Positions 33,842 through 41,773 of a stretch of DNA of 64,000 nt are shown here, in pieces (the first letter of the stretch is position 1; every line of letters begins with the position of its first letter). This DNA comes from JAFAGX01 sp035623255 (lineage in GTDB: Bacteria; Acidobacteriota; Terriglobia; Terriglobales; Acidobacteriaceae): contig DASPTU010000051.1 of assembly GCA_035623255.1 (NCBI GenBank), forward strand, positions 1-64,000, in the 5' to 3' direction. The position numbers were made by a program, and so were the translations under genes. The notes under the pieces were generated by a model. That model had not been told where the DNA came from and made no database searches. It saw only the letters and a list, made by a program, of their open reading frames with translations.

Positions 33842-34753
33842 TCAACGGCTGGGAGCAATCGCGACGGCATCAACAGTCTTCAATTTTACGGTGGTGTCGA
33901 TAAATGCGAGAGCCGCCCGGCTCAGGGCTTTATCCTTGCGGAAAACCAGCGCCAGATCACGGCGAATAGTGGCGTCGGAGATCGGAATGGCGACCAGCGC
34001 ATTCGCGCGAACATCTTCCAGGACATTGGAGCGGGCGATAAAACCAACACCCGCGTCGGCGGCCACAAAGCGCTTGAGCAGTTCGCTCGAGTCGAGTTCC
34101 ATGGTGTAGCGCGGTTTGAGCTTGCGCTCATAGAAGAGATTCTCCAGCGCGTCACGGGTATGGCCAGCCTTGGGAACGATTAGCGGAAAACCGGCAGCCT
34201 CCCCGATGGTTACGGATTTCAACTTTGCAAGAGGATGTTTTGGAGGGACGATAACAACCAACTCGTCGCGATGAATCAGCACGACTGTCAATCGGGGGTC
34301 CTGCACCGGCAGCGAAACGACTCCAAAGTCGACTGAGTTATCGATCACCGACTCCAGGATCTTGGCGTAATCCGAGCGAGTAATGCTGATGTTCACGTCG
34401 GGGTATCGCTTTTTGAAGTCGGCGAAAACTTCGGGAAGGATGTGGAGACAGGTGCCTTCGTTGGCCCCGACTACGATTTCTCCTTTGGGTATGCGCTCAT
34501 TCTCGGCGACAGCGGTCAGCATCATCTTGCGTGCTTCGAGGATATCCTCGGCGAATTTCAAAAAGAGCTTGCCGGAGGCCGTGATGGAAACTTTGCCACC
34601 GGAACGGTCCAGCAGTTTGGCTCCGACTTCTTCCTCGAGTGAACGGATTTGCGACGAGATCGCCGGCTGAGTGCGAAAACGCTTCTCTGCCGCGCGCGAA
34701 AAGGAACTCAGGCGCGCCACTTCGAGAAACGTTTCCAGTTGGTCAAAGTCCAT
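33842..34753 (-). CDS. LysR-family transcriptional regulator
   Basis: The 303-residue regulator begins MDFDQLETFLEVARLSSFSRAAEK, the standard LysR helix-turn-helix, with RTQPAISSQIRSLEEEVG as the recognition part. An effector domain from about residue 90 follows, with ANEGTCLHILPEVFADFKKRYPD and a CysB-like fold. ATG at 34753 is chosen because the LysR family starts right at this sequence; a longer GTG start at 34774 lies in an inverted repeat. It is divergent from glnA, so control of glutamine synthetase is possible but unproven. The effector is unknown. Confidence 0.87.
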   Translation of the reverse strand: MDFDQLETFLEVARLSSFSRAAEKRFRTQPAISSQIRSLEEEVGAKLLDRSGGKVSITASGKLFLKFAEDILEARKMMLTAVAENERIPKGEIVVGANEGTCLHILPEVFADFKKRYPDVNISITRSDYAKILESVIDNSVDFGVVSLPVQDPRLTVVLIHRDELVVIVPPKHPLAKLKSVTIGEAAGFPLIVPKAGHTRDALENLFYERKLKPRYTMELDSSELLKRFVAADAGVGFIARSNVLEDVRANALVAIPISDATIRRDLALVFRKDKALSRAALAFIDTTVKLKTVDAVAIAPSR

Positions 34754-34755
34754 AG

Positions 34756-34828
34756 AGCAGTCAGCAGTCAGCACTCGGACAAAAACACGCGGCCGTTTCT
34801 ATTCTCTGAGTGCTGACGGCTGAGTGCT
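34756..34828. repeat. 21-base inverted repeat between lysR and glnA
   Basis: The arms at 34756-34776 and 34808-34828 are reverse complements with two mismatches. They have the sense AGCAGTCAGCAGTCAGCACTC and lie in the divergent spacer just upstream of the LysR start. A similar sequence is at 4167-4182, so this is more likely a dispersed repeat than an operator, although its position invites regulator binding. Confidence 0.6.
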
Positions 34829-34931
34829 GATTGCTTTCCGATAACCCTCGCTTATCCATCCCATAAAAACAATCAATTTTCCTTCGCCTCGGGGACACTT
34901 TTAGACTCGACTGTTTGCTCAACGCCACAGA

Positions 34932-34959
34932 TTGTAGCAGGCATAACTCTCCCTAATAT
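34932..34959 (+). promoter_or_regulatory. Likely promoter of glnA
   Basis: TTGTAG (34932-34937) and TAATAT (34954-34959) are 16 bases apart, and AGGAG (34971-34975) lies 6 bases before the ATG at 34982. No sigma-54 type GG/GC motif is seen. Confidence 0.5.
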
Positions 34960-34981
34960 CACCGCATTCCAGGAGTTCCCG

Positions 34982-36394
34982 ATGGCTGACGCGAAAACTG
35001 TACTCGAATTTGTGAAGAAAAATGGAATCAAGATGCTTGATTTGCGTTTTACCGACCTTCCGGGGCTGCAACACCACGTCTCTTTCCCAATCGAACAGCT
35101 ATCCGAAGGGTCGTTTGAAGAAGGTTTCGGGATGGACGGGTCGTCGATTCGCGGCTGGGCAGCCATTCACGAAAGCGACATGCTCCTCATTCCCGATCCC
35201 AACACTCATATGCTGGATCCGTTTACTGAGGTGCCGACGCTGGTGATGGTGTGCGATGTGATCGATCCGCTGACGAAACAAAGATATGACCGTGATCCGC
35301 GCTACATCGCGAGGAAAGCCGAGCTTTACCTCACCTCGACAGGAATTGCCGATACCGCATATTTTGGGGCAGAAGCGGAATTCTTCATCTTTGATAACGT
35401 GCGCTTTGATCAGAGGGAACAGCACGGGTTTTATTTCATCGACGCGGAAGAGGGCCGGTGGAACTCCGGCCGCAAGGAAAACAATCAGGGCTATCGGCCG
35501 CGGTTCAAAGAAGGATATTTTCCAGTGCCGCCGACCGATCATTATCAGGACCTGCGCAGCGAGATGGTGATGACCATGCTGAGCTGTGGGCTGGAAGTGG
35601 AGTGTCATCATCACGAAGTGGCGACGGGCGGGCAAACCGAAATTGATCTCAAGTTCGACTCGCTGGTGCGTTCGGCCGACCACATGATGCTCTACAAATA
35701 TGTAGTCAAGAACGTTGCCAACCAGTACGGAAAGACAGTTACCTTCATGCCCAAGCCGATTTTTCAGGACAACGGCAGCGGCATGCACACCCATCAGTCA
35801 CTCTGGAAGAATGGCAAACCGCTGTTTGCGGGAGATGGCTACGCGGGCTTGTCACAATTGGCGCTGTGGTATATCGGAGGGCTGATCAAGCACGGCCCGG
35901 CGCTGTCGGCGATCATTGCTCCTACAACAAACTCGTATAAGCGGCTGGTTCCGGGCTTCGAGGCGCCGGTGAATCTGGCCTATTCGCGCCGCAACCGCTC
36001 GGCAGCCTGCCGGATTCCAATGTATTCGGCCTCGCCGAAAGCCAAGCGGGTGGAGTTCCGCCCGCCGGACCCGAGCTGCAATCCGTATATGGCGTTTGCC
36101 GCAATGATGATGGCGGGACTGGATGGAGTCGAGAACAGGATCGATCCCGGTCAGCCGCTCGATAAAGATATCTACGATCTCGGGCCGGAGGAGTTGGCGA
36201 AAGTGCCGTCGATGCCGGGATCGCTGGAGGACGCGCTCGACGCGCTTTCGCGGGACAACGCATTCCTGCTCAAAGGGGATGTGTTCACCGAAGAACTGCT
36301 TAGCACCTACGTCGATTACAAGCGCTCGAGGGAAGTGGACGCGGTGCGGTTGCGTCCACACCCGTTTGAGTTTGCGCTGTACTACGACATCTAG
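34982..36394 (+). CDS. glnA: Glutamine synthetase, type I
   Basis: The 470-residue enzyme makes glutamine from glutamate, ammonia and ATP as a dodecamer. It has FTDLPGLQHHVSFP near the N-terminus, the DGSSIRGW latch, FGAEAEFFIFD, GSGMHTHQSLW and the ATP-binding NRSAACRIP. The Arg-containing substrate flap EFRPPDPSCNPYMAFAAM is also present. The segment DKDIYDLGPEELAKVP has Tyr398, which aligns with the adenylylated Tyr of enterobacterial GSI-beta, so activity is probably controlled by GlnE-type modification. An AGGAG ribosome site and a plausible promoter precede it. A LysR gene is divergent. No glnB or amtB is adjacent. Confidence 0.96.
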   Translation: MADAKTVLEFVKKNGIKMLDLRFTDLPGLQHHVSFPIEQLSEGSFEEGFGMDGSSIRGWAAIHESDMLLIPDPNTHMLDPFTEVPTLVMVCDVIDPLTKQRYDRDPRYIARKAELYLTSTGIADTAYFGAEAEFFIFDNVRFDQREQHGFYFIDAEEGRWNSGRKENNQGYRPRFKEGYFPVPPTDHYQDLRSEMVMTMLSCGLEVECHHHEVATGGQTEIDLKFDSLVRSADHMMLYKYVVKNVANQYGKTVTFMPKPIFQDNGSGMHTHQSLWKNGKPLFAGDGYAGLSQLALWYIGGLIKHGPALSAIIAPTTNSYKRLVPGFEAPVNLAYSRRNRSAACRIPMYSASPKAKRVEFRPPDPSCNPYMAFAAMMMAGLDGVENRIDPGQPLDKDIYDLGPEELAKVPSMPGSLEDALDALSRDNAFLLKGDVFTEELLSTYVDYKRSREVDAVRLRPHPFEFALYYDI

Positions 36395-36437
36395 GTGTTG
36401 GTCGTCCGTCGTTAGCGGGAACCGTAGCCTCGAAATT

Positions 36438-36466
36438 CCACTCAAGCCAAAAGCGAGCTTGAGTGG
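36438..36466. repeat. Dispersed palindrome (CCACTCAAGC type)
   Basis: CCACTCAAGC (36438-36447) pairs perfectly with GCTTGAGTGG (36457-36466) around a 9-base loop and is followed by GCCACCCCGCCC. It lacks a T-tract. It resembles the other palindromes of this window in having a GG(G)CCAC-type flank. Confidence 0.65.
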
Positions 36467-36582
36467 GCCACCCCGCCCGCCGAACTGCAGAGAATTTGGG
36501 CTTGCGTTTTTGGCGGCTTCTTCTAAGCTGTTTGTACCGTAATCGGCCCCGCAATCCATCCCCACTTTCGTGGAGGCGTACG

Positions 36583-37314
36583 ATGCTTATCGCACCCAGG
36601 GCCAAAGATCCAATCGTTCTCTCCTACCTGGCGCTCAGGAAAGCTGTCGGCGGCATCGCTTTTGGACTCCCGTTCGCGCTCGCAATTCCGTGGTGGTTTC
36701 TCAGGAACCACATGATCGAGAGCTCCATCAGCGGCTATTACCACACCGGAATGAGGAACCTCTTTGTGGGCTGTCTTTGTGCAATCTCCATGTTCATGCT
36801 GTGTTGCCGGGGTTACGACCGCAAAGACGAGATTGCGGGCATGTTCTCTGCGCTCTGCGCGCTCGGCGTCGCCTTTTTTCCCGTTGCTCCGGATTTTTGC
36901 GCAACCCACCACCAGAGCGAAATTGGAATTGTGCACTATGTTTTTGCCGCACTCCTTTTTTCGACTCTGGCCTATTTTTGCCTCGTGCTCTTCCGGATGA
37001 CGGCTGCGAACCAGAAACTGACCCGACAGAAACAGCAGCGAAACCGGGTCTACACGGCTTGCGGATCTCTGATCATCGCCTCGATGCTCCTGATCTTTGT
37101 CCTGAAGCTTCTCAAGGTTCAACACCTGGTCGCAGATCTCGCTCCGACCTTTTGCTTCGAGACAACTGCGCTCATCGCCTTCGGAATCGCCTGGCTCATC
37201 AAGGGCGAGACCTTCCTGAAAGATCAGAAGCCAGCGCCTGCCAGAACGATGACCACTGACGGTCACATTCAGATCGAAGAACCGCGGAGTAGTCCTCTGG
37301 GCCGAGCGAAATAG
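36583..37314 (+). CDS. Multispanning membrane protein (DUF998-like)
   Basis: The 243-residue protein starts at ATG 36583, preceded by GTGGAGGCG. About six hydrophobic segments are visible, including GGIAFGLPFALAIPWWFL, LFVGCLCAISMFMLCC, MFSALCALGVAFFPVAP, YVFAALLFSTLAYFCLVLF and LIIASMLLIFVLKLL. The motif ISGYYHTGMRNLFVGCLC is typical of a conserved bacterial membrane family of unknown function. It follows glnA at some distance and precedes glpK but has no evident link to either. It could be a transporter or sensor; nothing in the sequence decides. Confidence 0.7.
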   Translation: MLIAPRAKDPIVLSYLALRKAVGGIAFGLPFALAIPWWFLRNHMIESSISGYYHTGMRNLFVGCLCAISMFMLCCRGYDRKDEIAGMFSALCALGVAFFPVAPDFCATHHQSEIGIVHYVFAALLFSTLAYFCLVLFRMTAANQKLTRQKQQRNRVYTACGSLIIASMLLIFVLKLLKVQHLVADLAPTFCFETTALIAFGIAWLIKGETFLKDQKPAPARTMTTDGHIQIEEPRSSPLGRAK

Positions 37315-37386
37315 GGTGGCATCGAGGTTGAGCGACTGCCCCCTTCGCGGTGTTTGAAAAGTGGTTGATAACGGCGAACAAACTAC

Positions 37387-37418
37387 CCCGGCCTTCGCAA
37401 AGTGCGCGAAAGGCCGGG
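37387..37418. repeat. Dispersed palindrome ahead of glpK
   Basis: CCCGGCCTT (37387-37395) pairs with AAGGCCGGG (37410-37418), with inner CGC/GCG pairing, and GCCACGCCCGGC follows. It lies about 50 bases before the glpK start in the likely promoter region, so it could influence transcription, but its form fits the dispersed palindromes. Confidence 0.6.
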
Positions 37419-37469
37419 CCACGCCCGGCTTGCCCATTCGCCTCTACGATTCCAGTAACATAATCCGTT

Positions 37470-38969
37470 GTGACATCCTGCATCGCAGCCATTGATCAGG
37501 GCACAACCAGCACTCGCTTCATGTTGTTTGACGAAGCCGGCAGGATTGTTGCCTCGGCGCAGAAAGAGCACAAGCAAATCTATCCGCAAGCAGGATGGGT
37601 TGAGCACGACCCGGCGGAGATTTGGCGATGTACGCAGGATGTAATCGCCCAGGCGTTGCAGAAGTCGGCAATTCCTTCTAACCAAATTGCTGCAATTGGG
37701 ATCGCAAATCAGCGTGAGACAACGATCCTCTGGAACCGAAAAACTGGCAGGCCAGTCGCGAATGCCATTGTTTGGCAGGACACCCGGGTAGCGGACTATG
37801 TTGCCAAGCTCGCTCGCGATGGCGGCCAGGATCGTTTCCGTCCGCGAACCGGTCTCCCACTCAGCACATATTTCAGCAGCTTGAAAATTCGTTGGCTCCT
37901 GGACCACGTCGCCGGCGTTCGCGAACAAGCTGAGGCTGGGGAAGTGATCTTTGGCAATATGGATTCGTATTTAACGTGGAATTTAACTGGAGGTCCTGAC
38001 GGTGGTATTCATGTCACGGATGTGACCAATGCCAGCCGGACCCAGTTGATGAACTTGCATACGCTCTCCTGGGACAAGGACCTGTTGCTTGCGTTTGATA
38101 TCCCTTTGGCGATGCTGCCCCGAATCTGCACGAGCTCGGAAATTTATGGGGTTGTCGCTCAGGGCGCGCTGAGAGGCGTTCCGATCGCGGGAATCCTTGG
38201 CGATCAGCAAGCGGCGCTGGTGGGACAGACCTGCTTCCAGCAGGGCGAAGCCAAAAACACATATGGCACCGGATGCTTCCTGTTGATGAACACGGGCCAC
38301 GCTGCTGTGCAATCGAACCATGGCTTGCTTACCACTGTTGCTTATAGGTTCGGTGAACAGCCGGGCCATTACGCGCTGGAGGGCAGCATTGCAATTACGG
38401 GTGCTCTGGTGCAATGGCTGCGCGACAATCTCGGCCTGATCCCTACCAGCGGGGAGATCGAAAACCTGGCGCGAACTGAGGATGACAACGGCGGAGTATA
38501 TTTCGTCCCCGCTTTCTCGGGACTTTATGCACCCTATTGGCAAGATAGTGCGCGCGGAGTGATCGTGGGGTTGACCCGGTATGCGAACAAGGGCCACCTT
38601 GCTCGTGCTGCGTTGGAGGCAACAGCATTTCAGACACGCGAAGTGGTGGAAGCGATGGAGAAGGATTCCGGCAGTTGCCTAAGGTCGTTACGTGCTGACG
38701 GGGGTATGGCCGATAACAACCTGTTAATGCAGTTCCAGGCGGATATTCTGGATCGGCCCGTGGTAACGCCGGCTATCAAGGAGACGACCGCGGTTGGCGC
38801 CGCTTATGCCGCCGGACTTGCAGTCGGTTTCTTCGAGAGTATGGGTGACCTGTGCGCGAGGTGGGCTGCAGATCGAACCTGGACTCCCAGTCTCGACCCA
38901 ACGAAACGCGAAGAAATGTACCGGTTGTGGAAGAAAGCGGTAACTCGCTCGTTCGATTGGGTCGACTAG
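37470..38969 (+). CDS. glpK: Glycerol kinase
   Basis: The 499-residue enzyme phosphorylates glycerol to glycerol-3-phosphate, the backbone donor for membrane lipids. Seen are AIDQGTTSTRFMLFD (phosphate loop), IGIANQRETTILWNRKTG, IVWQDTRVADY, the second phosphate region GILGDQQAALVGQTCF, NTYGTGCFLLMNTG and VPAFSGLYAPYW. Length is normal. GTG at 37470 is the start, with the usual MxxCIAAIDQGT beginning. No glpF or glpD is adjacent. Its product could feed ether or ester lipid formation, which is relevant given the lipid genes in this window, but no operon link exists. Confidence 0.94.
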   Translation: MTSCIAAIDQGTTSTRFMLFDEAGRIVASAQKEHKQIYPQAGWVEHDPAEIWRCTQDVIAQALQKSAIPSNQIAAIGIANQRETTILWNRKTGRPVANAIVWQDTRVADYVAKLARDGGQDRFRPRTGLPLSTYFSSLKIRWLLDHVAGVREQAEAGEVIFGNMDSYLTWNLTGGPDGGIHVTDVTNASRTQLMNLHTLSWDKDLLLAFDIPLAMLPRICTSSEIYGVVAQGALRGVPIAGILGDQQAALVGQTCFQQGEAKNTYGTGCFLLMNTGHAAVQSNHGLLTTVAYRFGEQPGHYALEGSIAITGALVQWLRDNLGLIPTSGEIENLARTEDDNGGVYFVPAFSGLYAPYWQDSARGVIVGLTRYANKGHLARAALEATAFQTREVVEAMEKDSGSCLRSLRADGGMADNNLLMQFQADILDRPVVTPAIKETTAVGAAYAAGLAVGFFESMGDLCARWAADRTWTPSLDPTKREEMYRLWKKAVTRSFDWVD

Positions 38970-39037
38970 CTGGCCTTTCTACGTGACTGTTGTCACTGCT
39001 GCGGACGGGCGGCGGGCTTATCGTAAAGCGTACAGTT

Positions 39038-40702
39038 ATGTTGCCCCCGTCGGCCATCGAAGCTGGACTACGGCAATTTGCGCCGGAACAGTTGCGCGCA
39101 GCGCTAAGTCATTTCCTGCCTAAGAACGCCTCTCACGCGGAGCGGGTCAGCGCAATTGAAACTGCGCTGAAAAGTCCCGCAGGAGAATCCTTGCGCGGCA
39201 CCATGTCGCAATGGATCGTGGATGAGATCGTTCCGGTGGAAAGTCTGGTTCCGGAGGCATACTCGAAGTGGCGAGCGCCAGTTCGGGACTGCATGACATT
39301 CGTGATCTCCCGGATCTCTCCGGCGCGCCTCGCGCCGAAACTTCTGGAACAACTCGAACTGCCGGCGAAAACTCCGCCCGAAGCCCGCTTGCTGCGCCTG
39401 ATTGCGAAGGTGCCGGGACTCCAAAAGCTGGGACAGGTGATCGCGCGAAATCAACACTTGCGTCCGGCGCTGCGGAACGCACTTGCTCGTCTTGAAAACG
39501 GTATTCGCGACGTCCGACCGGAGGAGATTCGGGCCATCATCCAAAAAGAGCTGGGAACACGGCTTCAGACTTATAAGGTCGAGATCGCGTCCGCCATACT
39601 CTCGGAAGCCAGCGTCAGCGCGGTACTGCGCTTTACCTGGCGAAACCCGAATAATGGAAAGCGCGAGCGAGGAGTCTTCAAGGTCCTGAAGCCTCACATC
39701 CCCGAGTATTTTGCCGAGGACATGGACTACTTGCAGGGGCTGGCGCAATATTTCGGGGAGCGGCACCACAATTACGGGTTCCCGCGCCATCTGATTCCAG
39801 ACACTTTCAAGAAAGTCCGCAGACTGCTGCAACACGAAGTCAACTTCGCACGCGAGCAAAAGACGTTGCTGGAAGCCGGGACTTTGTATAACTGTATGCC
39901 GGGGATCCGCGTGCCCGGGTTGATCAAGCCGCTATCGACCCCGACCATCACGGCGCTGACGGAAGAGCGGGGAATCAAGGTGACGAATGCGGCCGCCAGA
40001 TTGCCAATGGCATGGCGTCGCCGGATCGCAGAACAACTTGTCGAAGCGCTGGTGGCGGTACCTCTTCTATCGGCGCGCGAGGACGCCATTTTTCACGGAG
40101 ATCCCCACGCCGGCAACTTACTTTACGACAAGCGCAGCGGTGTGCTGACGATCATCGATTGGGCGTTGAGAGAGCATCTCAACCGTGAGCAGCGGAGACA
40201 TCTGGCGCTCTTATTTCTGATGCTGAGCTTGCGCGACGCGGTGGGCGTAAGCAATGAAGTTTTGGCTCTAAGCCAACAGCGGGTGAGTACGCATTCGTCG
40301 CGGGCACACGCCGTGCGCGAGTCGGTCGAAAGTTTCATTGACGAACTGCCGCTAAAGCGCTTTCCCAGTGGCGCGGATGCTATGAAGCTGCTGGAACGAG
40401 TTGCACTGACAGGAATCAGGTTCCCCGGGCCGCTGATCATGCTTTCTAAAGTGATGTTCACGCTGGATGGGATTCTGAATGACATAGCGGGATCCGACAC
40501 CGGCATGGGCTTCACGCTGGTGCGTCACATCGCCCAGCGTTGGATCAGTGATCGCGCCGCCTTCCGCTCTCCTCTGATGACTCGCGATTGGATCACCCTG
40601 CAGTGCAGTGCGTTTTTGTATACCGGCCGCTTCTGGCTGCAATGCGAACAGGCCATTCTGGATCGGCTCCTGCCCGCGACTGCCGCGGCTCCGATGGCGT
40701 GA
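39038..40702 (+). CDS. ABC1/UbiB-family atypical kinase
   Basis: The protein (554 residues from ATG 39038; a TTG at 38990 would add 16) belongs to the ABC1/AarF/UbiB family, which acts in quinone and lipid-related processes. Its motifs are VFKVLKPHIPEYFAEDM, LQHEVNFAREQKTLL, DAIFHGDPHAGNLLYD as catalytic loop and LTIIDWALREHL in place of the DFG region. The alanine-rich loop typical of UbiB reads here as a weaker ASAILSEASVSAV. The N-terminal 100 residues do not resemble the KxGQ extension I expect. It follows glpK by about 70 bases on the same strand and may be co-transcribed. The exact substrate is unknown. Confidence 0.8.
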   Translation: MLPPSAIEAGLRQFAPEQLRAALSHFLPKNASHAERVSAIETALKSPAGESLRGTMSQWIVDEIVPVESLVPEAYSKWRAPVRDCMTFVISRISPARLAPKLLEQLELPAKTPPEARLLRLIAKVPGLQKLGQVIARNQHLRPALRNALARLENGIRDVRPEEIRAIIQKELGTRLQTYKVEIASAILSEASVSAVLRFTWRNPNNGKRERGVFKVLKPHIPEYFAEDMDYLQGLAQYFGERHHNYGFPRHLIPDTFKKVRRLLQHEVNFAREQKTLLEAGTLYNCMPGIRVPGLIKPLSTPTITALTEERGIKVTNAAARLPMAWRRRIAEQLVEALVAVPLLSAREDAIFHGDPHAGNLLYDKRSGVLTIIDWALREHLNREQRRHLALLFLMLSLRDAVGVSNEVLALSQQRVSTHSSRAHAVRESVESFIDELPLKRFPSGADAMKLLERVALTGIRFPGPLIMLSKVMFTLDGILNDIAGSDTGMGFTLVRHIAQRWISDRAAFRSPLMTRDWITLQCSAFLYTGRFWLQCEQAILDRLLPATAAAPMA

Positions 40703-41026
40703 CGCCGGTTTTCGAAGAGCGCTGGAACTCCATCACATTATTAAATTGCGGTCATTAATATTTTGATCTTCCAGTACGTCATGCAGGCCGGGTAGGCTGT
40801 GAACATGAAACCTGGTCTGAACCGGTCCAAAAGTGCGAAACGCTGCCGACTTCCTGGCAAGCAACTCAGTCGGCATAGCATGCACAAGTTCGCACAGGAA
40901 ATCCGCAAGGGTTTGAAACAGAGTCACAAATCCTCAGACAAGGGGTCATATGTGCCGAAGGGAGTCAACATGAGTTTGAATCACATTCTGCTTGCTCTTG
41001 GTTATGAAAGCAGTCTTGTGGAAATG
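40703..41026. other. Intergenic region at the 3' end of the lipid gene train
   Basis: No strong gene is supported. A plus-strand frame at 40799-41050 is very basic. Its in-frame ATG at 40971 has a good GGGAG eight bases upstream and would give a 26-residue peptide running into the end of the opposing PPTase gene. I rate it as doubtful. No clear minus-strand terminator for the lipid operon is seen. Confidence 0.45.
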
Positions 41027-41758
41027 CTAGGAAAGCGATACGGCCGGTGATTGGCCGTGCGACGATTCGACTTTCGGCTCCTGGTATCGGACCGGTGGGC
41101 AAGGAGACGGACCGGCAACCAGCGTCCTGATCAAATTTCCGCCTTGTTGCCACCATCCGTGGAAGAACCGCCCGGAGATGTGGCGAACCTTCAATCTGCT
41201 CCAGGCGTCTGTTCCAGCATATGGTTTTTCAATGTAAGCGACCACGGATCGTGTATCCGCCCGCAGCCCCGTGCCGAGCGCCTTAAGAGCACTTTCTTTT
41301 GCGCTCCAGAGCAGGGCCAGGAGAAGATCTCGATCCGCAGCAGCGGTTACGAGAGCTTGCTCTTCTGCGGTGAAGTAGTCGGCAAGAAAGGCGTCGCTGT
41401 GAACTTCGGTGATCTCGAGATCACAGCCTAAGGCGACTGCCTTATCCGCGAGCACACACGCCGCGACACCGCTTCGATGGCTCAGCGAAATGGCGAGATC
41501 TGTTCGCCGGTTGGCGAAGCAAACTTCGGGCGCGCCTCCCAGGGCAGAGGGGATCTCGATTTCCCTGAGCCATTGAAGTTCGTTTGATAACTCAAAGAAC
41601 CTCGCAACGGCTAGTTTGGCGGTCCAACGTCCTAGTCGCCAGTCGGAGTGGCGCTTGGGAATGCGCATGCTGTTGAGCCGAAGGATTTCACTTGGGGTCA
41701 GCCAATCATCACCTCTGGGCACATCCGCCTGCGTTTGTTCCGTCCAATATACTTCCAT
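41027..41758 (-). CDS. 4'-phosphopantetheinyl transferase, Sfp type
   Basis: The 243-residue enzyme moves phosphopantetheine from CoA onto carrier proteins. The core motifs are LAISLSHRSGVAACVLAD, GCDLEITEVHSDAF (metal Asp and Glu) and LLWSAKESALKALGTGL (the WxxKES motif). FxxxE-type spacing between them is normal for the Sfp/AcpS-2 class. It begins 15 bases after the carboxylase gene ends and is the last gene of the train, so it is very likely dedicated to the megasynthase. The N-terminal WLTPSEILRLNSMRIPKRHSDWRLGRWTAK segment is also typical. The C-terminal 20 residues are disordered and variable. Confidence 0.87.
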   Translation of the reverse strand: MEVYWTEQTQADVPRGDDWLTPSEILRLNSMRIPKRHSDWRLGRWTAKLAVARFFELSNELQWLREIEIPSALGGAPEVCFANRRTDLAISLSHRSGVAACVLADKAVALGCDLEITEVHSDAFLADYFTAEEQALVTAAADRDLLLALLWSAKESALKALGTGLRADTRSVVAYIEKPYAGTDAWSRLKVRHISGRFFHGWWQQGGNLIRTLVAGPSPCPPVRYQEPKVESSHGQSPAVSLS

Positions 41759-41773
41759 AAAATCGTCAAATGC

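Noticed and set aside
36523..37437. 304-codon minus-strand frame opposite the membrane protein
   Set aside because: The plus strand has clear membrane helices and a ribosome site; the minus reading is highly charged and has no match.
40799..41050. 83-codon basic plus-strand frame at the end of the lipid train
   Set aside because: No family motif; only the internal ATG at 40971 has a ribosome site, and it overlaps the opposing PPTase gene.
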